Shown piece after piece: positions 22,661 to 38,860 of a stretch of DNA of 64,000 nt (position 1 is the first letter of the stretch; each line of letters begins with the position of its first letter). Both the position numbers and the translations under genes were made by a program. The notes under the pieces are model-generated. The model was not told the DNA's origin and did no database searches. It was given only the letters and a program-made list of their open reading frames with translations. Origin of the DNA: Cinnamomum chago (lineage: Eukaryota; Streptophyta; Magnoliopsida; Laurales; Lauraceae); assembly GCA_038049695.1 (NCBI GenBank), contig CP142458.1, positions 62,405,501 through 62,469,500 of the forward strand, given 5' to 3'.

Positions 22661-23050
22661 ATAAATGTCTCCCCAGTGTTGTCCTCTTCCAATATGGGAC
22701 TCTTAAAAGAAGAAATAGAGAGGAGAAAAGGCGCTTTAATGCACAAGAACACTAGCAGATGGTTTATAGAAATAATCCACCAAACCCCAAAAAGGCTTGT
22801 GAACGTCCGCCGCATGAAACGGTCTCTCTCTTATCAAGAACTGCTTCAGAACTCTCCAGTCTATTAGAATGATTCATAGTAGATTTTGGGGAGCTAGAAA
22901 GGAAACAACCATTTAGATTTTCTCCCAAAACAAGTTTAAACACATTCCACCAACTCATTCTGGCAAAGTTCATGTGGTTGATCTTATTTGTTGCCAATAT
23001 CCGTTTAAATTTTTGTTTGCATTTGATGTATTTACTGTGTTTTAATTATT
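22661..23050. other. Intergenic sequence, no gene seen
   Basis: Non-coding stretch between the tandem duplication and the LINE 3' part. Small ORFs have no recognisable similarity. Confidence 0.4.
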
Positions 23051-23054
23051 GATG

Positions 23055-24532
23055 GTCAGCCATCAATAACCTTACGAATCCACTTCCTCCCTCTGCTGGA
23101 CTCCATCAATGCTAGATTGACGGCTTGGAAAGCAAAATCTCTTTCCTTTGCTGGCCGTCTAATTCTCATCGAGCATGTCCTCTCTTGTATCCCTATACAC
23201 TTGGCTTCCATCCTACCCCTTTCAGTCTCCATATGCAAAGAAATTGAGCGTTTGATGCGACACTTTCTCTGGTCAGGCAATTCCCCCTCCTCTAAGATCA
23301 ACTACGTGAATTGGTCTCAAGTTACCCTTCCAAAGCAGGAAGGAGGCCTCGACATTAGAAAGATCTTCGAAGTTAATGAAGCTTCCCTCATCAAGTTGTG
23401 CTGGCAGGCTGCCACAATGAACACCATCTGATCTACTTGGTTCAAGAACCGCTACTTCAAGGACAGCAACATCTGGAACCCTACAAATACCATCTATGGA
23501 TCCTGTATCTGGAAAAGAATCCGCCGTCTTGCCCACTTCATCCATCATGGTAGTGTCTGGGCTATTGGTAACGGTGAGAACATTAACATATGGCATGACA
23601 CATGGCATGGGGACAAGCCCCTCTCTGCTATCTTCCCCACTCTGAATTTTCCTCTGGACCAACGGCTTGCCTCCTTCTTCCACTCAGATTCTTGGCACTT
23701 TCCTCTGAGCTTACCATCTGCAGTTCGAGACCTACGAAATTCTGCTACTTCTCTTCTCTCTCCAAGTCCTACAGTTAGAGATCATCTCTTTCGGAAGGAG
23801 GCTCCTGATGGTAAAATGTCCCTGCAAAAGATTTGGAATGCTATCAGACTGAAAGGTAATATCCTTCAATGGCCTCCTCTGATTTGGAATGACATCTCCC
23901 TCCCTAGAGTTAAGTGCTTTGGCTGGTGTCTGATGCTCAACCGAACTCCCACTGAAGCTCATCTGCAGCACCTTGGCTTTTCCTTAGCAACGAGATGCAA
24001 CCTCTGCTTCAACGATGAAGACTTTGTCAGCCATCTTTTCTTCTCCTGCAACTTAGCTGAGTCCTTCTGGCATTGGCTGCTCCATTCCTCTAAAGCCCAG
24101 CAACCATCCTCCTGCTCTGCCTCTTCCATCTGGACCTCCCTCTCTAGAGATAATGATAAAGTTGGAAAGATTTTTATGGCATCCACCTTCTTGTCTGTTC
24201 TTCATACTCTCTGGAAGGTCAGGAATGCAGCAACCTTTGAAAGCCATCACCTCACCCTCCACCAAATCGTAGCTCTTCTGCATGAAGATCTTTGCTTCTC
24301 CCTAAGAAAGATATCCAAACCTTTTGGCATTTAGCAGCTCAACTCCCTTCTTAATTTTTTGAGAATTCCGGTGAATTCTACCACCCTTGATATTTAGCTG
24401 TAGTTCTGGCCTTTTGTTTGTTGGCCTCTCTTTTGTTCTTCCCTCCTTCTTTGGAGGCTTTAATTTTGTGCATTTGTAATTCTTTCTTCTCTTTCTCAAT
24501 TCAATTACCCTTTATACAAAAAAAAAAAAAGG
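23055..24532 (+). pseudogene. 5'-truncated L1-type LINE: RT C-terminus, zf-RVT domain and poly-A tail
   Basis: The frame begins inside the region after the RT catalytic core: DSINARLTAWKAKSLSFAGR, then MRHFLWSG and NWSQVTLPKQEGGLDIRK. It continues through NRYFKDSNIW, IGNGENINIWHDTW, PRVKCFGWCLMLNRTPTEAH and LCFNDEDFVSHLFFSCNLAE. The last blocks (FGW-x-x-x-x-R-x-P-T, C-x-x-C-x-x-x-D-E/D-x-x-x-H-L-F-x-x-C) form the zinc-binding zf-RVT domain of plant LINEs. A TGA at about 23428 interrupts the expected W in the STWFKNR context. The ORF ends at 24334, a 3' UTR follows, and an A run at 24519-24532 marks the end. Upstream endonuclease and RT parts are missing, as usual for 5'-truncated LINE insertions. 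Confidence 0.88.
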
Positions 24533-24880
24533 TAGTGCTCTTCTGTTGTTGCTATAATTAAATATGCTCTCTTATATATATTGATGCTCTTATGGAATGA
24601 TTAGGAATTTGATTCTTTCAAGTTTGTTGAAGGAGACGGTTGAGGGTTGGGTTCATATAGGTTGAGATATCACCACCATGGGCAATTTCATAAAAAAAAA
24701 AAAAAAATCTTGGCAGGTAAAAAGTATATATATTTTTGGCAAAAATCTTAATTCCTATCATTAAATAATAATTAGTGGATTTCTTTATAATTTTTTGCTA
24801 AGAAACCTTTAGCAAACTAGTCTCCTAGCAAATTAGTAGACCAAAAGGGTTAATTTAGTTTTCCTCCTGCCAAACTAGTC
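24533..24880. other. AT-rich intergenic sequence, no gene seen
   Basis: Contains an A run at about 24691-24706 and simple AT repeats. No coding signal. Confidence 0.5.
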
Positions 24881-25072
24881 TTCCAGCCATGAAATTCTTT
24901 TTTTCTTTGTTTACCTATTTTTTTGAGGGTCGATATCGACCTTCCCAGGTATCGTCGGCACACCAAAACATCACTTTTCCATTTTCTGTCATCTTCCTCT
25001 TCCCCAAACCCAATCCATTGGGAAAAGACTATGGAAAGAATAAAACAATCCACAATAATGAACAAGAACCAG

Positions 25073-25535
25073 CACCACATGGCTGGCTTGTGGATCACCA
25101 TCGAGTACTTGTTTCCCACCACCAAAGATCGCTGTCTTATTCATGTTTGTGAGAAGCGCCTTACAAAGACCGACGTCGACAGAGGTCAAAACCTAAGAAC
25201 TAGGCTCCTTCCTGGATTGGGTTACTCGCTGAAAGATGAAAATGGTATTCTCAGCACACTTAGGAATCAAAGTGGTTGGGTTAGATCCTAGGGAAGACCA
25301 TGGAATCCGTGTTGGAGTTTTGGGGTAAGTATTATGTTATGGATGGTTAGTGGAAGGATTTGGTGAAGCGCAATGAATTGCAAGCATATCTCCACACCGT
25401 TCATGTGTTTGCCTTTGGTTACTGTGACAGCCACATCTGTTTTGCTATTGATACACCCTCTGGTTCTGGTTCTGGTTTTGGTTATACTTTCCTTCATCAA
25501 GATAAGGCAATTATATTCCAAGTTGTCAAAAGATG
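25073..25535 (+). pseudogene. Probable B3-domain (REM/DUF313-like) transcription factor pseudogene
   Basis: Two plus-strand blocks resemble the plant B3 DNA-binding fold. The first has CLIHVCEKRLTKTDVDRGQN (about 25133-25192), like the L-x-x-(S/T)-D-V start of B3. The second, in another frame, has WGKYYVMDG, a TAG stop, then WKDLVKRNELQ and VFAFGY...HICFAI (about 25322-25450). That matches the B3 pattern of a G-W-x-x-(F/L)-V-x-x-N-x-L helix followed by a V-x-x-(W/F)-x-(F)-R strand and a C-F-A-I strand. The frame change between blocks and the internal stop show it is not functional. The assignment is from motif memory only. Confidence 0.45.
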
Positions 25536-25539
25536 AAAA

Positions 25540-27259
25540 GTTGAATTGAAGATGGCATCTTCAATGAGAGGAGCAGTGGTGATGAGGTACTGCCCATCCT
25601 GGTCTTACTAATATTCTATATCTTCATTCCGAATAATTTGATCTTCCCCATTAGGTTGGATTTGGGGAAGAGAGGAGGAAGAAGATAATGGAATTTTTTT
25701 TTTGGCCAGTGGAAAATTAAGTGAAAAACAAAAAGGATTTCTCGGCGGGAACACAGGTTTGGTAGGAGGCCAGGAAACTAAAATGACTTTTTTGATGTAA
25801 GGTGCATCTAAAGTATTTTTTTTATTAAAAAAAAAAGAACCTTTAGAAATAACAATGCTTGATTTTAAATAGATTGTCCATGTATAAGTTGATGTTGATT
25901 TGAGCAGTATAAGTGGACATTGACTCGAAAATGAAAGTTTCTTTTTTTTTTTTTTTTTTTTTTTTTTCTATTGACAATATCTGTGAAATTCTCAAACCAA
26001 AAGAGCATCATTTTCTTTCATAAAAGAGTCTATTCAATTTACATACCCCCACCTTGTGAAGAAATGGGAAACAAAAAGTTAAATGAAGGGTAAAAACACT
26101 CTTCTCTATATATGCATGTCAACTGATGTAAGACCCTGAACCCGCTAATAGGTGATTAATATCTAATTAATCTTGATTAGGTACCTAATGATTGTTTTGG
26201 ATGGTTTTGTGATGGATTTAGGTAGATTAGTATGGTTTTGACCCAGTTACGTAGAACTATGACCTTTTATTTAATTTTGAGTAGTGCATGTGTGTCGAAA
26301 ATTTGGTGGGCTTTCATGTGCATTTCATCAAACATCTTTCCTATATTATTTCCTCAATGAGACCTAACTCATTAGACCCAACTCAGCCCATTTACAAACC
26401 CAAGCCCATTTCCATCAAAGAAGCCCTTTACCCAAATTATGTCCAAATGGGTGGACTTGCATGCAAACCAAACCAAAATACCCTTCTAAAACTAGCCAAC
26501 CGGTCTTTTTTTTTTATTTTATATTATAGAGTGACGAAAGATTTCATTCGAAAGAAACCGATCCTTCTCTTCTTTTTCCTTTCAATTCTTCAAAAGACTG
26601 TAACCGGAGCTGTGCAGGTGGATTTGAGAGCTGCTTTCATCTTCATCATCTTTCCCCAAATCATCTCTTCTCAATTAGAATTTCTTCCTCCTTTTCCATC
26701 ACACCTTCTCTATAGATCATCTCTTCTCCAAATCAGCTGTTCTGAGTGATTGCATGTGAGAAATCCCAGCCCATTTCATCTTCTTCCCCATCTTTCACCA
26801 TCTCTACCGGTTTTTCTTCATCTTTTCTTTTCTCCACACAATTCTTAGATGGAGTCATGTTCCTGTACATCTTTCTATTGCCATGGATGACTGCTTAGAA
26901 GCCATAGAGGACTGTATTTGTTGGATTGGAGAAGAAAGGAAACATTACCCACTTCCAAGTGAACCATCTCCTTCATTTCCAAGCCCAAAACAATTACAAA
27001 ACCTTTTGCCCAAATTTCATTCAAGAAAATAGACTTACATGCAAAGTCCAATCAAATGCCCACTTTAAAACCCACTCATTCCACTCAACCGTACCCCATT
27101 TCCCTTCTCAGCTAGAACCTCCCTGCTCCCTCTCTTCTCTAAAACAAGACCTAAGGCTGTGCCTGCTAGACTTTTGGGAAGTTAAAATCATCACCTCCCA
27201 TATTCATTCCTTCAAGCTTCCTCTCATTCCATCTCCTGCTCAACCTCTCTATTGGGTAA
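25540..27259. other. Intergenic sequence with T runs and a diverged duplication
   Basis: A T homopolymer of more than 25 nt lies near 25940-25968. The stretches around 26360-26500 and 26960-27090 share phrases such as caagcccatttcc / caagcccaaaac, tgcatgcaaaccaa / tacatgcaaagtcc and cccacc-like ends, suggesting an old duplication of about 600 bp. The ORFs at 26288-26749 and 26926-27312 resemble no known family, and the second runs into the hAT element. Confidence 0.4.
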
Positions 27260-27267
27260 GTTATAGC

Positions 27268-28205
27268 CAGTGGCGGACCCAGGATTTTCGTTTTAGGGGT
27301 GCGAAACGATGACAATTGAAAAAGTCCAAAAATATTATTTTGTAATATCTTCTTCACATTAATAATGATAAAAGAGAAAATGTATTGCATTTAAATGATT
27401 ACAAAATATTCAAGTGTATCAACTAGCATTTGATCATCAAAAGTCATATCTCAACTATACAACAAAGCTTTTACAATTGCCATCGACAATTCTTCATGTT
27501 TTGAAAGCGTCGCATGATTGTCTCATCATCAATGCGATTAAATATGTCCCTTTCGATATATAGAAGTAAACAATCATTCATCCATTCATCAACATAAGCT
27601 TTTTCTTGTGTCTAAAGAAGAGAAAAAGGTAGTGGAGACAGGGCAATGGGAATTAGGGTTGTAATGGGACAGGCCCAAGTCAGTTCAAGAAGAGGGAATG
27701 AAAGGCAGGGACTGGATTCCCTTTATGGGTGGCAGGGTGGGTGATTTCGGTTTCTTATAGAAGCATGGAATATCACTTGGAGTTGGGTTGTCTAACTTCT
27801 CCTCTTCTATGTCTATACATCTGTAAGACTAAGTTTTTGAGCTTCGACGCCTCGCCAATCGTCGACATAAAACCGCGTGCGCAAGAGAAATAGAGAGGGA
27901 GGGAGAAAGAAGAACTGTTGATTTGGTGCGTTGATGAAGAGTTTCCAATAGACATTGGAGAGGGCAAAGGGTTGGAGAGATACAAGGGTTTTTTATTTAG
28001 GGGAACTGAGAGGATTTCTCGATTGTTGATGTGGGTGCATTTTAACGATGGGCTTTAAATGGCAGGTGCATTTTAAGGATGGGCTTTAAATGGCGGGTGC
28101 AAGATGGATTTTTAAGTGGGGCAGGGGTGCATATCCCTCTAAAAGGAATTTCAAAATTTACTGGGTGCACCTGCACCCAGGTCAATGCATGTATGTCCGC
28201 CTCTG
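27268..28205. mobile_element. Non-autonomous hAT element, 938 bp, perfect 8-bp TSD
   Basis: The left end is CAGTGGCGGACCCAGG and the right end is TCCGCCTCTG, giving 10-bp ends with one mismatch. Exact GTTATAGC copies flank it at 27260-27267 and 28206-28213. CAGNGGCGGA ends and 8-bp TSDs are characteristic of plant hAT elements. The interior has no transposase. A short internal tandem repeat (gatgggctttaaatggc, twice) lies near 28047-28092. The element splits otherwise continuous intergenic sequence. Confidence 0.9.
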
Positions 28206-28439
28206 GTTATAGCTCTCTACATATCCACCTTGTTTTGATTTGTGATTTGAAGATAGTATTTGAGCATGCATGTGAATGATAGTCCATTGATGATATTTAC
28301 CATTGTAGAATTGTACCTTCTTCTTCCATTGCAACACCACCACCTTCACCCTCTTCATCACTTCATCTTCTTCATTGGTAAGAAAACCGCAAACAAATGC
28401 TTCTTTCTACTTATACATGATTGTAGGAACCTGATGAGA

Positions 28440-29860
28440 GTCTAAAAGATACATTTTAGGCCCCGTAATGAGGACTTGGTTATACCGTCGATAGAGTTTA
28501 ATTAGCTTAATTTTATTATTTTATTGTTTGTAGGTATTACAAATGCAAGGAGAGAAATTCAGAGCTAAAATGGAAGAAATCTCACAAAGCATGACAAACC
28601 GGAGTTGCAAGTAAGAAAGCTGCCAAATATGGGAAGAGACTCAAATAAGAAAGCAAAGTAAGAGTCCAAACATGCATTGGATGTCCAACATGGGTCCCAC
28701 TCACCCCATAGCATGCCAACATGGAAGGTCTTCTAATTGCACCATTATTCTCGGAATTTTCAGAGGCAGCAACTTGAAATGATCATAACTTTCAACTCGA
28801 GTGTCGGATTCATGAAATCTATGTACCGTTAGAAAGCTCTTTTCGAGTAGATATCCGTGGAGTCTAAGATTGTATAAATCAGAGCTATATCGAGGGAGAT
28901 ATGACCTCGAGAAGTTCGTTGTGATGACCAGTGGGCCCGGACCCGACGGGAATCCATCTCCTGCACGAATTAAAGACCTTTTTCACCCCAAAACTTATAA
29001 ATAAGAGCCCAAATTCGTTTTTGGAGATATTCACACTTTGGGAGAAGGCCTGAAGAAGGTTTTGGAGCTTTTGGGAGCGTAGCCATGGCGATTTCATCAG
29101 AGATTCTTCGCCAATCATCTTCCATGCGTAACTAATTCCTCATCTTTGGGTTGCGATGAAGCCCTAACCTTTTGTTTATGGTGATGTATAGGTTTAGGGT
29201 TTATTTTAAACGCTTTTGATTATATGACAAGATGTTAATCCATTGAATGGATTTTATGAATGCAATATTTCTTTCCTTGGTATTTTAATCTTGTAGATTT
29301 GAATACTAAGTCATATAATGATGCTTGAATGAATGTGCTCGTTAGATTTACGATAATCTATGTCATAGAGATAGGTTATGCCCTGATTTACATCCACATC
29401 CTTTATTTATTGACTCTGAAGGTTTGTAATCAAGACGAGTCTCTGTAGCGTTGACAGTAAAACCCGAGGCCTATACTTGCCATTGTGCGAGGTTAGAGTG
29501 GATTCGTGCCCTTAGATCTTTTCTCTAATTGAATCAAAGTTGTCTTTAATTTGTTAATTTAGAAATCATTAATTTGTTAATCAAAACCAATCAACCCATT
29601 ACTTCTCTTTCTAATATGATTAGTTTAATAATCAGAACTCTGTCTTCTACTAGAATTAGTTTAGGAATTTAGGAAACAACACAACTTAGCCTTTTTGTCC
29701 CAGTGGATACGATACTCGGTTAACATCTCTGCTTTTGCAAGCAGAGGTAGTAGCGGAGAATAATTTATAATTGCAACCATGTTCTAGGATTGATCAGAAC
29801 CCAATTTCATTACATGGATGTTCATTTAATTCATCTTTCGCATGTCACCATTGTTGGAGC
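28440..29860. other. Unclassified repeat-like sequence, possibly a solo LTR
   Basis: Phrases such as cccgaggcctatacttgcca, gtggatacgatactcggtta and tttagggtttattttaaacg have the look of plant LTR or leader sequence. I could not find paired LTRs, a primer-binding site or a TSD. No coding signal: the 77-aa minus ORF at 28885-29118 has no features. Confidence 0.25.
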
Positions 29861-33995
<4,135 letters not shown>

Positions 33996-34560
33996 TTTAA
34001 AATCGCAGTTTCTGTCGTGGTATTGGCTGGGACAAAAACCGATATGATATCGCTATCAGTCGCGGTTATTGGTCCGTTGCAGTGTGAATTTTTTTTAATC
34101 CAAAAAAAATTGTAAAAATATCCAAAAAAAATCCAAAATATTAGAAAATGTTAGAAAACAATATTTTTTTCCATTAGTAACAACAATAAATCAAAATATC
34201 AGTTACCTTAAATTATGAGTCTTGTCTGTATCGTAGTTCGTTGTATTCTTCAGTATTTAATATAATGCAACTATTATTTTGGCTCATGGTCAATTTATTA
34301 GTGTAAAATATAAGAAAATGAATATAACATAATAATTATCTATACACTACTAATAAGCTATTAGTATTTACTATTTAGTATCATAAATACTCCAACAATT
34401 TTTTTTAAAAGTAGAAGATTTAAAAAAAAAAAAACCATTTTTCTACATCCAAAATCATGTTTATAAGTAGATCTAACATGAAAGTGTGTACATCTAATGA
34501 AGAACACAACACAAACTCAAAAATGACATGTCAATGATCTTTTCATTCATTTCTATGCTT
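33996..34560. other. AT-rich stretch, no gene seen
   Basis: The first 90 bp is repeat-like and GC-richer (for example gtcgcggttattggtccgtt). The rest is A/T-rich with homopolymers. Confidence 0.4.
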
Positions 34561-34564
34561 TATC

Positions 34565-34990
34565 TCAAAAATGACTGCCTCTTTAATTTCGGAGTCTGAA
34601 GGCATGGAGATTAGAGATGATTTTTCCACGTCTGAAACCTTTGGGCTGGCTGTCTGGAGCAGGATGTGGTGGGGCTGACCTTCTTGAGGCTTGAAGAGAT
34701 TTGAGAAGAAATCCACTGCATGGCTTTGGATGGTAAGAGGATCGCCCGTCTGAATACCATCAACTGAAATGTGAGTAATGTTGCTGAAAGAGCTCCTTGC
34801 CTTAGCAGATTGGTGGAAGAACTTAGTGTTCTTCTCACCCTCGTTGAGCCAAGAGATTCTAGACCCGCTGTTTCAGTGAATCTCTTGCGCTTTAAGGGCA
34901 TCATGGAGACCAAGCTTAGCTGCCATGAGGGCATTCCAAAGAGAGTCTAAAGGAAAAGAATCAAAGCCCAATTGGCAACGCAAGACATTA
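34565..34990 (-). pseudogene. LINE fragment between the endonuclease and RT regions
   Basis: On the minus strand one frame reads an EIH, stop, NSGSRISWLNEGEKNTKFFH block followed by SAKARSSFSNITHISVDG and a region ending DSEIKEAVIFEI. The R-(I/V)-x-W-L-x-E-G-(D/E)-x-N-(T/S)-x-F-F-H motif is diagnostic of plant L1-type LINE ORF2 just upstream of RT. A TGA replaces the expected W before NSGSRISW. Both ends are truncated. It lies in the interval where exon 2 of the upstream HCT-like copy would be expected. Confidence 0.75.
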
Positions 34991-35631
34991 CCCTCTGCTA
35001 GGAGGATCTTGCAAACAAATACACCCTAACTGCGACTCAAGCTGAAACAATGGACAAAAAATCAATACCCAAATCTTTCGGGCTAGGTAAATTGGATGAT
35101 AACAATATAAATTGCTCATTCCAAAGCCCATCTTAGGGCTACTCAGGCCCAGACCATACAATCTAGTTTTCGGTACGGCCCGCAAATGACCACAGTTGGA
35201 AATCGAGAGGATATGGCGAGGTTGAGCAGTTGATCTGCTGATTGGTTTCCTCTAGATAGCACTGAATGATGATAGACTACATACAAAACTAATCCAGACA
35301 GTTAAATCTACACTGGCCCATATGGAAAGATGGGCTTCTTAGATATGAATGAATGTTACAATTAGGTAAATTACATGATTTGTTCACATTAGGAGCAAGC
35401 GACAATGTGTCTGCCTAGGTCAGGTTGATTTCTCAAGGACCGGAGTATTGGCCCTGCCCGAACCTGACCTGTTTAAAAATTCAGTAGGGAACGTCAACCC
35501 CATTTATGAATTATGGCGATGGATTAGGATCCAGTTGAGAGCATGAAGTCATGTTGGGTCGGGTCAGGTCTGGTTAGATTGGTAGCTGAGCAGCATCTAT
35601 GGACAATCCGATCCCGAGGCATTTATTGATA
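34991..35631. other. Intergenic sequence, no gene seen
   Basis: No ORF with recognisable similarity. Phrases such as gggtcgggtcaggtc and cggcccgcaaatgaccac are GC-richer than the surroundings. Confidence 0.4.
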
Positions 35632-35781
35632 CAGTCGTGCTACTTGGCCCGACTGGGGGACCGGATTCGGGCCCGGTCCCCCAGGAGGACCATTGGATCC
35701 CAGGAGTAAAAAGATCCAATGGTTCTCCTGGGGGACCGGGCCCGAATCCGGTCTCCCCAGTCGGGCCAAGTGGAGTTTCCC
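35632..35781. mobile_element. GC-rich hairpin MITE, near-perfect 58-bp arms
   Basis: Arms at about 35642-35699 and 35713-35771 (acttggcccgactgggg, gaccggattcgggcccggtc, cccaggag) are reverse complements with only two differences and a loop of about 13 nt. TTATTGATA occurs directly on both sides (35623-35631 and 35782-35790), a possible 9-bp TSD of the Mutator type. The outermost 10 bp on each side do not pair, so the precise termini and family are uncertain. Transcription from either strand would give a very stable hairpin. Confidence 0.75.
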
Positions 35782-36239
35782 TTATTGATAAGCTTGTAAA
35801 TTTACCTGAATCCGAACTCAGAAGGTTTAGTAGGCGGATCAGGTCAGGAAATGCTGGCCATAGCTCCATGTTGTCTTGAAAATTTATTATACGTAATTAC
35901 ATTCAGCTAATTCAATGGTCACTGGGGAGTTCATGGCTCTGGTCAGAGTAGGTTGTGTTTTCTCAATGCCCAGGCCATTTAACCATTGGTTTCGTCCTAA
36001 CAGGCCCCGATTGGGCCTTGTTCTGGAAACCCATTTGCAAAATCCTACTCCAATCTTATCTTCCTAATGAGCATACTTTGAGATAAGAAATCACTTCATT
36101 TGTTTGGTTGCTTGAAGAGGCGAAGTTGCAACCTTCAAACTAAAAGCTTATAACCATAGTCAAGATTTAAAAAAAAGGAGGATAGCAAAATGAAAATATG
36201 TGAAAGCCATAACCCTGCATGAATGAATGCATCACAACA

Positions 36240-36535
36240 ATACAGTAGTTGTTGTTGAGAAGTGGACTCCACCCGAGGGGAAGTATTGAAAAAATATTTA
36301 TGTCGTGTTTACTAACACCCGATCGTGAGTATGAATCCGATGAGGAACAACTCGGCACAACAAACAAAACAAAAACTCGCATCTCCAAAAGTGCACCAAC
36401 TATATTCCATTTAAGAGAGAGTGTTGAGAAGTAAGCCCCACCCAATGGAGAGTATTGAAAAGTATTTATACTACCTCTACAATCACCTCCACGTTTTAGT
36501 AGGAATTGTTAGTTAAGGAAATTTAATAGCTGTAT
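36240..36535. repeat. LTR-like remnant, related to 50455-50605
   Basis: Shares ccacccgaggggaagtattga, ggagagtattgaaaagtatt, and the ending gttagttaaggaaatttaat with the stretch at 50455-50605, where the ending is followed by atggtataagagcc, a Met-tRNA-type primer-binding site. Within this copy the first two phrases appear twice (36265-36300 and 36430-36470). It is probably an old copia LTR edge. Confidence 0.45.
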
Positions 36536-37228
36536 TAATCTAAAAAAAAAATCTTATTCCAATCCAAAAAATATATATTAAAATGCAGCCACAACTGGAA
36601 GCAGGATTCTGCTCTGCTTGGTTAAGGAATGATTGTAACACGTAAATTCTAAATAAAAAAAACCATATGAATTCTATTGTTTGAAATTTTTGGGAATTAT
36701 AGTCGGATAGGTTCCATTTAGATTTAAAAAAAAAAAAGAACATGATTAATTTTAATGGATTGAATCCATTCTATGCATGATTAATCCACTCCTGCGGTGC
36801 ACTTAAATGGAGTGAATTTTGGGTGAGTGCCAATTTAGGGGAAGGCATGTGGGCCCATTAATCCGACTTGAAATTGGGAGCTGGGTTTATCATAAGTGGG
36901 CCCACGGATGAAATTTCAAAACTGAAAGCCAAAGAAAAAAAAAAAAGGATCCCCCTCTTAACTATAAACATCGTACAATATGGATGATTTGGAGTCAGTA
37001 TTCTACAGATTTTTCTTGCAGCCTGGATTTGGAAGTCATCCATCATGATAAAAACGCATACCAAACATATAGTGCCCCATTAATTTTTTTTTTTTTTTCT
37101 CCTATTGAAGGCGTACAACTAAATGTTGCTATTGGTTGATCAATCAATGCTGGGTCATTTGTTCCTAGGACTTAGGCCCTGGCATGAAATAAATCAGTGC
37201 AGGTAACTGTCTTTATCTCCATTCAGTG
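36536..37228. other. Intergenic sequence, no gene seen
   Basis: Contains A and T homopolymer runs and a degenerate copy (about 37080-37170) of the dispersed repeat found at 38690-38860. No coding signal. Confidence 0.4.
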
Positions 37229-37530
37229 TCTCTCCACGTGTGTGGGTGCTCTCTCCCTACGTGTGTGGGTGCTTCATCTCCACGTATGTGGGTGCTCTCT
37301 CCCCCTGGCATGAGAACCGGTACCTCCTCTATGCTAATGCGGCCTCTCTATGTGTGTGGGTGCTCTCTCCCTATGTGCGTGGGTGCTTCATCTCCACGTA
37401 TGTGGGTGCTCTCTCCCCCGGCATGAGAACCGGTACCTCCCCTGTGCTAATGCGGCCTCTCCAAGTATGTGGGTGCCCTCTCTTTGCATGAGCGGGTGCC
37501 TCATCCTGGCTAATGCGGGTTTTCCATTCA
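37229..37530. repeat. Minisatellite with nested periods (about 24-30 bp and 114 bp)
   Basis: The short unit (tctccacgtatgtgggtgctct and variants) occurs seven times. It is organised in a higher-order block of about 114 bp that also contains ggcatgagaaccggtacctc and gctaatgcggcctctc, present nearly three times. Because 114 is divisible by 3, all three plus frames stay open and give repetitive Cys/Val/Gly peptides that are not convincing proteins. Confidence 0.85.
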
Positions 37531-38689
37531 TCGTTAAAAAAAATATACCTCCTTTCCATTTCTTCATTCTCTCTTCGCTCATTCTTCACTGTTATTTCAA
37601 TTTTTTTATCAAATTGCACACTGTGCATTTTAGGGCAACAAGCCACAATAAAAATAAATGAAATGGGGAAAACAATTGCTTTTCTATGTCCAAGTAGAGT
37701 ACTCTAGAGAAAGCTTTCAATAAAGAAATCACTAGTCAGCATAGAGAATTTGAGCATGTTTGGGTAATGTCTTCGGAGAGGAATCCTCTCTGATTTTTCT
37801 CAATTGTAAGGAAAAGTCAGGCTTGGGTGAAGAGAGGAAAACTTGGAAGAGGATTTTTCAAATCCTCTAAACACATAAAAAATCATCTCTTCTATTGATT
37901 CATCCATCTCCACCTCTCCTCCCCCATCGAATTTTACAAATCCACGGAGGCAAAGAAGAACTTAAGCTACAAGAGTGACTCCTTTTAGGGTGTTTTTTAA
38001 ACCTAAAATGCAGTGATTCCTCTGCTAAAAAATCCTCAAAGATGATAGCATTATTATAGAGGAATGAAGGAATCATTTCCTCTCTATTTACAAAAGTGCC
38101 CCAAAATGGCCCAAATGTTCACTCAATCAACTTGATTTGAGAGGAAATACATAGCTGAATATTTATAGGTCATTACAAATCGGGGAATAATAATCATTAG
38201 TTTTCCCTATGTACTTCCCTAAGCAATTGCACAATAACCAAAACATGGAAAACCCAGAAGTTAAATGGGAAGCTTACATGAAGTTAAAAAGTGTTGTAGG
38301 TTGCTTTATCTTAAACTACTGTGGTGATATTGCAAGTTTGCAACCCATGAAGGCTATGTAGTCATTTTGCCGGTAAAGCATATGAGGCACTTCACGATAA
38401 AATCTTAAATATCAGGTCCTCTATGATAATTAATCATTCTAACCTGGATTTTTAGGTAAAAGTTCCCAAAACCATTATGTCATTTTCAGCTCAATTAGCT
38501 CTTTTTGGGGGATTTTTTTTTCTTTTTCAACGGTTAAATGTAGTGTAGTATTAACTGCCTCTATTGGCTGATGTCAATATCAAGTATACATCGTGAAACA
38601 TACGAAAAATCCGGTGCCAATACTCAATACACTATGGATTTCTGATGTAGTCTGGATCTGATAAGGATCCGCTTCCACTATGGGCCCGA
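37531..38689. other. Intergenic sequence, no gene seen
   Basis: The segment at about 37750-38100 has repeated ggaatcctctc / gaggatttttc motifs in both orientations and may be a MITE relic, but clear termini were not found. Confidence 0.35.
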
Positions 38690-38860
38690 TTCATTTTCTT
38701 TGTTGGTCACCATCACATAATAAAAGGAGTACCAAAAAAGCCGGCACTGATTAATTTTTTTCAACTGCAAGTGTCCAACAAAATGTTTCTATTGGTTGGT
38801 GTCCATTTCAAATGGATTAATTAATGTTGGACTATTTAGTTAAGATATGGCATGATTTCT
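38690..38860. repeat. Dispersed repeat; inverted copy at 49999-50135
   Basis: The blocks cacataataaaaggagtacc, ggcactgattaatttttt, caactgcaagt, ttggttggtgtccat and ggattaattaatgttgga match the reverse complement of 49999-50135 in the same order. This is a low-copy dispersed element of about 150 bp without obvious terminal repeats. Confidence 0.75.

Noticed and set aside
26288..27312. 153- and 128-aa plus ORFs
   Set aside because: No recognisable motif; rich in hydrophobic and His/Phe codons from TTT/CAT-rich sequence, and the second crosses the hAT border.
34611..34934. 107-aa minus ORF taken as a protein
   Set aside because: It is an out-of-frame reading of a LINE fragment. The LINE signal lies in another frame.
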